A stretch of 12,793 bases of DNA from an uncultured beta proteobacterium (GTDB taxonomy: Bacteria; Pseudomonadota; Gammaproteobacteria; Burkholderiales; Burkholderiaceae_C): positions 1 to 12,793 of the forward strand of contig CAIMHL010000193.1 in the NCBI GenBank assembly GCA_903840825.1, in the 5' to 3' direction. The notes under the pieces are model-generated. The model was not told where the DNA came from. It saw only the letters and a program-made list of their open reading frames with translations, and did no database searches. Below are positions 7,355-12,793 of the stretch, piece after piece. The number at the start of each line of letters is the position of its first letter. Position 1 is the first letter of the stretch. The position numbers and the translations under genes were made by a program.

Positions 7355-7828
7355 ATGACCAAAACTTTCAGCGCCAAATCCGCTGACGTGGTGCACGAGT
7401 GGTTTGTGGTTGACGCGACCGATAAGGTCCTCGGACGAGTAGCCAGCGAAGTTGCTCTCCGTTTACGCGGCAAACACAAGGCCATTTACACGCCTCACGT
7501 CGATACCGGTGACTTTATTGTCATCATCAACGCATCTCAATTGCGTGTCACCGGCGCTAAGCCGATTGACAAAGTGTATTACAGCCACTCTGGCTATCCC
7601 GGTGGTATCTCTGCCATCAACTTCCGCGACATGCAAGCCAAATTCCCTGGCCGCGCTTTGGAAAAAGCAGTCAAGGGTATGTTGCCTAAGGGCCCTCTGG
7701 GCTACGCCATGATCAAGAAGCTCAAGGTTTATGGAGGTGCTGAGCATCCCCATACCGCTCAGCAGCCTAAAGTGTTGGATATTGCCTGCATCTCTGCAGA
7801 CGCAATCAAACGGGAGTCAGCCAAATGA
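7355..7828 (+). CDS. rplM: 50S ribosomal protein L13, with unusual C-terminal extension
   Basis: L13 is an early-assembly protein of the large ribosomal subunit. The ATG at 7355 gives the family-typical beginning MTKTFSAK and is preceded by an AAAGAG ribosome-binding site; a TTG ten codons upstream (7325) lies inside a leader hairpin and was not used. Conserved blocks are VDATDKVLGRVAS (19-31), LRGKHKAIYTPHVDTGD (37-53), KVYYSHSGYPGG (73-84), AVKGMLPKGPLG (105-116) and EHPHTAQQPKVLDI ending at 143. Bacterial L13 normally stops at about this LDI (142 residues in E. coli). Here the frame continues for 14 residues (ACISADAIKRESAK) and its stop overlaps the rpsI start by four bases (ATGA). This looks like loss of the normal stop codon, with the former intergenic spacer and the rpsI ribosome-binding site now read as coding sequence. 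Confidence 0.97.
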   Translation: MTKTFSAKSADVVHEWFVVDATDKVLGRVASEVALRLRGKHKAIYTPHVDTGDFIVIINASQLRVTGAKPIDKVYYSHSGYPGGISAINFRDMQAKFPGRALEKAVKGMLPKGPLGYAMIKKLKVYGGAEHPHTAQQPKVLDIACISADAIKRESAK

Positions 7829-8217
7829 TCGGTGAATGGAACAATGGTACCGGCCGTCGCAAATCCAGCGTTGCCCGCGTATTCCTGAAAAAAGGCTCCG
7901 GCCAAATCGTGATTAATGGAAAAGACATCTCCAAGTTTTTTGGTCGTGGCACTTCCATCATGATTTGCAAGCAACCCCTCTTGCTGACTAACCACGCTGA
8001 AACGTTTGACATCATGGTCAACGTGGCAGGCGGCGGTGAGTCCGGCCAAGCTGGCGCTGTGCGCCACGGCATCACCCGTGCTCTGATTGACTACGATGCA
8101 ACGCTCAAGTCCGAGCTGAGCAAAGCAGGATTCGTGACGCGTGATGCGCGTGAAGTCGAACGTAAGAAAGTCGGCTTCCACGGTGCGCGTCGCCGCAAGC
8201 AGTTCAGCAAGCGTTAA
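7825..8217 (+). CDS. rpsI: 30S ribosomal protein S9
   Basis: The 130-residue protein is full length for S9, whose C-terminal tail reaches the P-site tRNA in the small subunit. The ATG at 7825 gives the beginning MIGEWNNGTGRRKSSVARVF, typical of Burkholderiales. A GGGAG ribosome-binding site lies at about 7810-7814, inside the 3' end of the rplM frame. Conserved blocks are NGKDISKFFGR (31-41), GGGESGQAGAVRHGI and the basic C-terminus GARRRKQFSKR. The start overlaps the rplM stop (ATGA), so the pair is probably translationally coupled. A strong stem-loop follows at 8252-8289. No anomaly is seen in S9 itself. Confidence 0.98.
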   Translation: MIGEWNNGTGRRKSSVARVFLKKGSGQIVINGKDISKFFGRGTSIMICKQPLLLTNHAETFDIMVNVAGGGESGQAGAVRHGITRALIDYDATLKSELSKAGFVTRDAREVERKKVGFHGARRRKQFSKR

Positions 8218-8251
8218 TTTCCACTGGGAATTTCGCCAACGAACTGTTGGA

Positions 8252-8289
8252 CAAACAGCCGCCAAAATGCAAATTTTGGCGGCTGTTTG
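8252..8289 (+). terminator. Strong stem-loop after rpsI (17-bp perfect stem, GCAA loop)
   Basis: CAAACAGCCGCCAAAAT (8252-8268) pairs without mismatch with ATTTTGGCGGCTGTTTG (8273-8289), leaving the tetraloop GCAA, a GNRA loop. It lies 35 bases after the rpsI stop and 28 bases before the next start. No long T run follows the stem; the T-rich part is inside the arm. It may act as an intrinsic terminator, an attenuator or a 3'-end protecting hairpin. Confidence 0.75.
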
Positions 8290-8316
8290 CATACGGGCTG
8301 ATAGACTCCCGCACTT

Positions 8317-9045
8317 ATGAGATTACGTTTGCTTTTTCGCCGCCTGACGGTCAGCGCGCCGCGCATGTCAGTTCGCAGCAACTTGCCTTGGCCCTTGCGC
8401 TGGGTTGCTTTCGCCCTTGTTTTCGGCTTTTGTGCCTCCCTCAGTTTGTGGGCTTTTGAGTTTGGAAAAGAGATTGCAGGACTGGATAAGGGGGTTAAGC
8501 AAGAGCTGGAGAAATCGCGCCAATTAAACGCTGCTTTGGAGGCTGAAGTTCTGCAGATGAAAAGGGAGCGTGACCAGGCGCAGTCCATTTCCAACACGGC
8601 AGGCACTGTGATGACGTCTGAGAGGGTAGCCCAAGAAAAATTGGTCGATCAAATTAAATTATTGACGGCAGATAACCAGGGTTTGAAGGATGATTTGGGG
8701 TTTTTTGAAAAATTAATTCCCTCGACCGGAACCGAGCAAATCTCAATTCGCGGTTTGCAGGCCGAGTTCCGTAGTGATCGCGAAATCAAGTGGCAAGTAC
8801 TGATTATCCAAGCCGCAAAAAATTCGCCTGAATTTAGCGGTCGACTTGAGGTTAGCTTGTCTGGCTTGCAAAATGGTAAGCCTTGGGCAGGCCTTGTGCC
8901 TTCAGGCTCACAGGCCATCAAGATCAAGCAGTACGGTCGATTTGATGGTGTTTACGAAATACCCGCTCAGGTCGTGGTCAAAGAGATCACCACCAAAGTC
9001 CTTGACGGATCTTTGATCAGAGCGGTAAAAGCGCAAAAAATGTAA
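8317..9045 (+). CDS. DUF6776 family protein, membrane-anchored coiled coil
   Basis: The protein has 242 residues and no assigned function. A basic N-terminus (1-26, nine arginines) is followed by one transmembrane segment (about 27-47, PLRWVAFALVFGFCASLSLW). A charged heptad-like coiled coil follows (about 57-130: GLDKGVKQELEKSRQL and similar), then a beta-rich C-terminal domain (about 140-242) with GLQAEF and KIKQYGRFDGVYEIP. The Arg-rich N-terminus suggests the C-terminal domain is periplasmic. I recognise the sequence as the DUF6776 family found between rpsI and bactofilin in Comamonadaceae. The ATG at 8317 was preferred over Met17 (8365) because the stretch before Met17 also resembles family members, as I remember them; its ribosome-binding site is weak. 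The bactofilin gene starts 23 bases downstream, so the two probably share a transcript and perhaps a structure. Confidence 0.82.
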   Translation: MRLRLLFRRLTVSAPRMSVRSNLPWPLRWVAFALVFGFCASLSLWAFEFGKEIAGLDKGVKQELEKSRQLNAALEAEVLQMKRERDQAQSISNTAGTVMTSERVAQEKLVDQIKLLTADNQGLKDDLGFFEKLIPSTGTEQISIRGLQAEFRSDREIKWQVLIIQAAKNSPEFSGRLEVSLSGLQNGKPWAGLVPSGSQAIKIKQYGRFDGVYEIPAQVVVKEITTKVLDGSLIRAVKAQKM

Positions 9046-9068
9046 TTTCAATTGTCTGAAGGTTTTTA

Positions 9069-9464
9069 ATGTTTAATAAAAAAAAACAGCCCGCTATAAA
9101 AAGCCTAATTGCAGAAAGTTCCCAAATCCAAGGGAATTACAACTTTTCTGACGGATTGAGAATTGACGGCGTTGTGAATGGCAATGTCAACGGAGATTCG
9201 CAGTCCCCGACTATTTTGGTGATTTCTGAAACGGCCACTGTTACTGGCGAAATTCAGGCAGACCACATCATCATTAACGGCGCTGTGAATGGTCCTGTTC
9301 ACGCCCGTCTACTGCTGGAACTTCAGCCCAAGGCCAGAATCAACGGTGATGTGAACTATGCTGCTCTGGAAATGCACCAGGGTGCCATCATTTCCGGCCA
9401 ATTGCGCCCTTTGGTCGAAGGCGAAGAAAAGCCCACACTGAAATTAGCGGCAAACAATGCATGA
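9069..9464 (+). CDS. Bactofilin (polymer-forming cytoskeletal protein)
   Basis: Bactofilins polymerise without nucleotide into membrane-bound filaments that position cell-wall enzymes and other envelope machinery. The 131-residue protein has a short basic N-terminal tail (MFNKKKQ), a likely membrane-binding element. It is followed by the DUF583 right-handed beta-helix (about 14-118) made of short repeating strands with the patterns LRIDGVVNGNV, HIIINGAVNGPV and ARINGDVNYAAL. The C-terminal tail is short. An AAGG ribosome-binding site precedes the ATG at 9069. It follows the DUF6776 membrane protein by 23 bases. Two genes away on the other strand is an M23 endopeptidase, the enzyme class that bactofilins recruit in several bacteria. 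Confidence 0.92.
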   Translation: MFNKKKQPAIKSLIAESSQIQGNYNFSDGLRIDGVVNGNVNGDSQSPTILVISETATVTGEIQADHIIINGAVNGPVHARLLLELQPKARINGDVNYAALEMHQGAIISGQLRPLVEGEEKPTLKLAANNA

Positions 9465-9522
9465 TGTAATGCTTGAGCAAATTCCTGTAGTATTCAGGTC
9501 ATCTAATTTATCGGAGTAAGTC

Positions 9523-9888
9523 ATGAGTGCAGTAGCAGAAATTATCACCTCTGAAATGCCTGTTCCTATTTTGTTTACGGACAGCGCTGCCGCCAAGGTC
9601 GCCGATCTGATCGCTGAGGAAGGTAATCCAGAACTCAAGTTGAGAGTTTTTGTGCAAGGTGGTGGCTGTTCAGGCTTTCAGTATGGTTTTACTTTTGATG
9701 AGATTACCAATGAAGATGACACGATCATGTCCAAAAATGGTGTTTCACTGTTAATTGATGCCATGAGCTATCAGTATCTTTTGGGCGCAGAAATTGATTA
9801 CAAAGAAGACCTGCAGGGCGCTCAATTTGTGATCAAAAATCCTAACGCCACCTCAACTTGCGGTTGTGGGTCTAGCTTTTCGACCTGA
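9523..9888 (+). CDS. erpA: Iron-sulfur cluster insertion protein ErpA
   Basis: This is an A-type Fe-S carrier of the HesB/IscA family that delivers clusters to apoproteins of respiration and isoprenoid synthesis. All three cluster-binding cysteines are present: Cys49 in GGGCSGFQYGF and Cys113 and Cys115 in the C-terminal STCGCGSSF. At 121 residues the length is normal for betaproteobacterial ErpA. The ATG at 9523 has a CGGAG ribosome-binding site at 9512-9516. The 58-base gap after the bactofilin gene could hold its own promoter, but no convincing boxes were found. It converges on anmK with a 15-base gap, and its terminator hairpin lies inside the anmK coding sequence. Confidence 0.97.
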   Translation: MSAVAEIITSEMPVPILFTDSAAAKVADLIAEEGNPELKLRVFVQGGGCSGFQYGFTFDEITNEDDTIMSKNGVSLLIDAMSYQYLLGAEIDYKEDLQGAQFVIKNPNATSTCGCGSSFST

Positions 9889-9903
9889 ACGTCGAACTTG
9901 GCT

Positions 9904-11019
9904 TTAAGCCGGGTAAATTGAACCCAGTATCCGGGCGCCTTTGGCGCCCGTTACTTTTTGCAAGCTGGACGTTTCGCGCCTAACTGTTTTTCTGGCTAAC
10001 CAGGCAAACGCAGCCGCTTCCACCTGCAAAGGGGGCAAACCTTTGTCCTGAGACGTGCAGACTTCAAGCCAGGGAAGATGCGCCTGTAGCCGTTGCATCA
10101 GGTGTGTATTAAAAGCACCCCCCCCACAAACGATCAATAACTTGCTATTTGGTGCATAGATGCTTACGCAATCTGCACAGGAGCTGGCCGTTAATTCAGT
10201 CAATGTTGCTTGCACATCAGCTGGAGAAACACTTGGGAAATCATTGAGATGTGCTGTGAGCCAAGTGAAGTTGAAAAGATCTCTCCCGGTGCTTTTGGGC
10301 GCATCTTGTCCGAAGTAAGGCTCCCTTAGCATTGCAGCCAGCAAGTCTGGATGGACGCTGCCTGAGGCTGCCCAAGCTCCACCGGCGTCGTAGGGCCTCC
10401 CTAGGTGCTTGAGACACCAAGCATCCATCAGGGCATTGCCGGGGCCACAATCGAACCCCAAGACATCATCAGCCAGATCAGGGCCTAGGATGGTGATGTT
10501 GGCTATGCCGCCGATATTGAGGGCTGCAACCGTGCTGCATGAATGCCCAAACAGCGCTTGATGAAAGGCGGGCACCAAAGGGGCTCCTTGGCCACCTGCT
10601 GCCACGTCACGGCTACGGAAATCAGCCACCACGTCTATTCCGACCAGTTCGGCGAGCAAGGACGGGTTGTTGAGTTGAAGCGTGTAGCCCGTGCCGTCAA
10701 AAGCCTGTGGTTGGTGACGAACGGTCTGGCCATGTGCGCCAATAGCGGTGACTTGCCCACGCGCCACGCCTGTTTGCTTCAGTAAATCTTCAACCACTCG
10801 GGCGTAGACCCTGACGAGGGCGTTGGCTGCTAGAGCTCCCCGGTGCAATTCATTCTCGCCAGGGCTGTTGAGTGCCATCAACTCTTGGATCAACACTTGT
10901 GAGAAAGGTGCTGTTGAATAGGCGAGGACGTTCAGTTTTTCGCCCTCAAAGGCGACCAAAACGCCGTCAACACCATCCAGCGAGGTGCCCGACATGAGGC
11001 CTATGTAGAGCTCAGCCAT
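9904..11019 (-). CDS. anmK: Anhydro-N-acetylmuramic acid kinase
   Basis: AnmK cleaves and phosphorylates 1,6-anhydro-MurNAc with ATP to give MurNAc-6-phosphate, a step in recycling peptidoglycan fragments. The 371 residues match the family length. Visible motifs are the N-terminal phosphate-binding loop GLMSGTSLDGVDGV (7-20), IGAHGQTVRH (93-102), ADFRSRDVAAGGQGAPLVP (132-150), LNIGGIANIT (168-177) and FDCGPGNALMDAW (189-201) with the presumed catalytic Asp190. The ATP-site CGGGA motif near residue 300 is encoded by a run of eight G (10118-10125), a homopolymer prone to sequencing or replication slippage. The frame is intact through it. The ATG at 11019 follows the M23 peptidase stop by 24 bases with only a weak GGGTG ribosome-binding site, suggesting an operon with that gene. 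Confidence 0.96.
   Translation of the reverse strand: MAELYIGLMSGTSLDGVDGVLVAFEGEKLNVLAYSTAPFSQVLIQELMALNSPGENELHRGALAANALVRVYARVVEDLLKQTGVARGQVTAIGAHGQTVRHQPQAFDGTGYTLQLNNPSLLAELVGIDVVADFRSRDVAAGGQGAPLVPAFHQALFGHSCSTVAALNIGGIANITILGPDLADDVLGFDCGPGNALMDAWCLKHLGRPYDAGGAWAASGSVHPDLLAAMLREPYFGQDAPKSTGRDLFNFTWLTAHLNDFPSVSPADVQATLTELTASSCADCVSIYAPNSKLLIVCGGGAFNTHLMQRLQAHLPWLEVCTSQDKGLPPLQVEAAAFAWLARKTVRRETSSLQKVTGAKGARILGSIYPA
9932..9959 (+). terminator. Intrinsic terminator of erpA, embedded in the 3' end of anmK
   Basis: CGGGCGCC (9932-9939) and GGCGCCCG (9943-9950) form an 8-bp perfect GC-rich stem with loop TTT, followed by TTACTTTTT (9951-9959). This is a classic terminator for + strand transcription ending 44-71 bases after the erpA stop. 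The same bases encode the Gly-Ala-Arg region near the end of AnmK on the other strand. Confidence 0.8.
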
Positions 11020-11043
11020 GCTGCAGCACCCGGATCGCGGTAT

Positions 11044-12423
11044 TTATTGAGCGCTGGCCACCTGCATAGAGGCCGCCGAAACCAGTGCTTGACGGCTGCT
11101 GGCAGCAGCTTGGTCAAAGCGTGCTTTGGCCGTTGCTGAGATGGAAACGGCTTCACTTTGGCGGGCAATCGTCATGGGGTCCGTGGGTTTTCCGTTGATA
11201 CGGAATTCAAAGTGAAGGTGAGGGCCGGTTGCCCAACCTGTTGAACCGACTGCGCCAATATTATGGCTTTGTGACACAGCTTGACCCTTGCGAACGTTGA
11301 TGCGGCTCAGGTGGCCGTAAACCGTGACGCGGTTGTTGCCATGGTTGATGAAGACCACGTTGCCAAAGCCATTTTGTACGCCCGCAAATTCAACGGTGCC
11401 GTTTCCAATGCTGCGAACAGGCGCGCCGGTCGGAGCTGCGTAATCAATGCCTAAATGGGCTTTCCAAGTCTGCAAAATCGGATGGAAGCGCATTTTGAAA
11501 CCGCTGGATATACGGGAAAACTCCATGGGCGAAGCCAGGAATGAGCGGCGAAGGCTGCGGCCATCCAGTGTGAAATAGCCTCCTTTGTTGCGGTTGTCCA
11601 AGCTTGCAGAGACGTTGCCAGCGACAGGGTCCTGAAACCACATGGCTTGAAATGTTTTCCCGTTATTAACAAATTCGGCACTCAAAACACGACCTGAGCG
11701 TAGGGATTCGCCGTCCCCTTCAAGGGATTCGTAGACCACGGAAAAGCGGTCCCCTTTGCGCAAAGCCCGGTGAAAATCGATATCGCTAGAGAAAATTTCG
11801 GCGACCTGGATGGCAATGGCATCAGGAATTTTTGCATCGTCAGTGGCAGCAAAGAGGGAGGTCTGGATCGTGCCGCTGGCCAGCTGCGAGGTGGCCGTCA
11901 AGGGCGCTGATTCGAGCCTGGATTGAAAACCTTGTGGTGTTTTTTCTACCACCAGGCGCTTGAAGTCGCCACTGTCGTCGGTGGTCCAACGTGCGCTGAG
12001 TTTGAGCAAACTGTTGTTGGTTGCAGTTTCTGCGGTCACGCTGCGGCCACTTCGCCCGAGCAAGAGGCGCGCTGAAGCGTCCGTGCGAATAAAGGCAGTG
12101 GCAGCAGCGTCATCAACACCGAGGCGCTTTAGCAAGGTATCGGCGGTATCACTGGATCGTGTGGTCTCAGACCTGAAGAGCTTGAAGCTTTGTGCACCCA
12201 GAATGTCTGAGTCGATGATGGGGAGACTCTGAACAGTCTCAACCACTTCACGAACCGGTAGGTCGGACGCATCTGGGGCAAAATTAGCCACTGCAAAAGA
12301 TCCGCCACCACCGCCCAACATCAATACAACTAAAAGCGCTGTGATGCGTTTGGGGTACTGCTTGATGGTTTGACTTGAGTAGTTCAAAAAATCATTTTTG
12401 GCAGTAGCAAGTCGATTTATCAA
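11044..12423 (-). CDS. M23 family murein DD-endopeptidase, membrane anchored (MepM-like)
   Basis: The 459-residue protein has a short cytoplasmic N-terminus and one membrane segment (about 27-47) ending in a five-glycine stretch. A periplasmic region of about 240 residues (roughly 55-295) contains a basic-patch domain of the kind that precedes the catalytic domain in MepM/NlpD-like proteins. The C-terminal peptidase M23 domain runs from about 300 to 415. Zinc ligands are His323 and Asp327 (HLGIDYA) and His404 (HLHFEF); catalytic histidines are His371 (VYGHLSR) and His402. All are present, so it should cleave peptidoglycan cross-links to allow insertion of new wall. The start is TTG at 12423: an in-frame stop lies 14 codons upstream with no ATG or GTG between, and a GGA ribosome-binding site is 9 bases before it. 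Gene anmK follows in the same direction. Confidence 0.92.
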   Translation of the reverse strand: MINRLATAKNDFLNYSSQTIKQYPKRITALLVVLMLGGGGGSFAVANFAPDASDLPVREVVETVQSLPIIDSDILGAQSFKLFRSETTRSSDTADTLLKRLGVDDAAATAFIRTDASARLLLGRSGRSVTAETATNNSLLKLSARWTTDDSGDFKRLVVEKTPQGFQSRLESAPLTATSQLASGTIQTSLFAATDDAKIPDAIAIQVAEIFSSDIDFHRALRKGDRFSVVYESLEGDGESLRSGRVLSAEFVNNGKTFQAMWFQDPVAGNVSASLDNRNKGGYFTLDGRSLRRSFLASPMEFSRISSGFKMRFHPILQTWKAHLGIDYAAPTGAPVRSIGNGTVEFAGVQNGFGNVVFINHGNNRVTVYGHLSRINVRKGQAVSQSHNIGAVGSTGWATGPHLHFEFRINGKPTDPMTIARQSEAVSISATAKARFDQAAASSRQALVSAASMQVASAQ

Positions 12424-12568
12424 AGCAGAAATTCCAAAGCGTATAAATGGTTTCGGCGCCTACTCAACTAGTTGTCGATAGGTGAGGTGCGAGGCCACTT
12501 AAAATATTAGGCAGTAACGAGGTGTAATTATAACTTCGTCAAAACCTGCTGCATCAAGAAAAACCCTT
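12424..12568. promoter_or_regulatory. Divergent intergenic region between M23 peptidase and tyrS
   Basis: These 145 bases must hold promoters for both divergent genes. On the + strand TATAAC at 12529-12534 is a possible tyrS -10 box, without a recognisable -35. A perfect 10-bp palindrome, CAACTAGTTG, lies at 12465-12474 and could be an operator, but a single short palindrome may be chance. Nothing else was recognised. Confidence 0.35.
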
Positions 12569-12793
12569 ATGAATCAAGCCCTGGCCCCTAAACATCCCGT
12601 GACAGACCGAGTTTTGGAAGCGCTTGCCGTGTCCTTGCGGGGCTGTGAAGAGTTGATTCCGCAGGAAGATTGGGTCAAAAAACTTGCCCGTTCAGAGGCC
12701 ACCGGCACACCGCTGCGCATCAAGCTCGGCCTGGATCCAACGGCCCCCGATATTCATGTCGGGCACACCGTGGTGCTCAACAAGATGCGCCAA
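12569..12793 (+). CDS. tyrS: Tyrosyl-tRNA synthetase (3' part beyond window)
   Basis: Only the first 75 codons are in the window. The frame begins at the ATG at 12569 (MNQALAPKHPV) and reaches the signature LGLDPTAPDIHVGHTVVLNK (53-72). This contains the class I aminoacyl-tRNA synthetase HIGH-type motif as HVGH and the GLDPTAPD lead-in typical of bacterial TyrS of the proteobacterial subgroup. The enzyme charges tRNA-Tyr with tyrosine. No clear ribosome-binding site was seen; the bases before the ATG read AAGAAAAACCCTT. Divergent from the M23 gene. The assignment rests on a short but highly characteristic segment. Confidence 0.92.
   Translation, partial: MNQALAPKHPVTDRVLEALAVSLRGCEELIPQEDWVKKLARSEATGTPLRIKLGLDPTAPDIHVGHTVVLNKMRQ

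Noticed and set aside
7759..8292. Open frame of 177 codons on the - strand opposite rpsI
   Set aside because: It lies wholly over rpsI and the end of rplM, and its translation resembles no protein family I know.
8214..8606. Open frame of 130 codons on the - strand across the rpsI terminator
   Set aside because: It runs through the strong inverted repeat and the DUF6776 N-terminus, so it is a shadow frame.
10118..10125. Run of eight G on the anmK coding strand suspected as a frameshift
   Set aside because: The frame is intact and the run encodes the conserved CGGGA motif, so it is normal sequence.
12440..12467. Possible - strand promoter for the M23 gene (TTGAGT and TATACG, 16-base spacing)
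   Set aside because: Transcription would begin within the ribosome-binding site of the TTG start, leaving almost no leader; the match is weak.

Overview
The window looks like chromosome of a betaproteobacterium, most likely Comamonadaceae (Rhodoferax/Polaromonas-like). The main clues are the order rplM-rpsI-DUF6776 protein-bactofilin-erpA, then convergent anmK and an M23 peptidase, then tyrS. The L13, S9, ErpA and AnmK sequences also read as that family, and a PEP-CTERM-type TPR protein lies at the left. This is judged from remembered family sequences, not from a search. No mobile element, CRISPR array, tRNA or rRNA gene was seen.

Left part (1-6176): the tail of an exopolysaccharide/PEP-CTERM region. 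A large TPR protein (PrsT-like, cut by the window edge) is followed closely by an exported trypsin-like serine protease, both on the + strand. Three nucleotide-sugar genes converge on them from the - strand: galE, a mannose-1-phosphate guanylyltransferase-type nucleotidyltransferase with a left-handed beta-helix tail, and a remnant of a bifunctional ManC/AlgA-type enzyme. The remnant is the most striking object here. It keeps the normal ribosome-binding site, start and first ~12 codons. It then jumps in frame to the last part of the guanylyltransferase domain and the complete cupin (mannose-6-phosphate isomerase) domain, so about 270 residues of catalytic domain are missing.

Middle (6235-8289): rlmJ (23S rRNA methyltransferase) on the - strand is divergent from rplM-rpsI. 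The ribosomal operon has a clear -10 box, a leader of about 140 nt with two hairpins, and a strong stem-loop after rpsI. L13 carries an unusual C-terminal tail of about 14 residues whose stop overlaps the rpsI start.

Right part (8317-12793): a membrane-anchored coiled-coil DUF6776 protein and a bactofilin form a likely envelope pair, followed by erpA (Fe-S insertion). On the - strand lie an M23 endopeptidase and anmK (peptidoglycan recycling), which look like an operon. The window ends in the first 75 codons of tyrS on the + strand. Most of the window is ordinary core genome. The items worth following up are the internally deleted manC, the L13 extension and the bactofilin/DUF6776/M23 neighbourhood.
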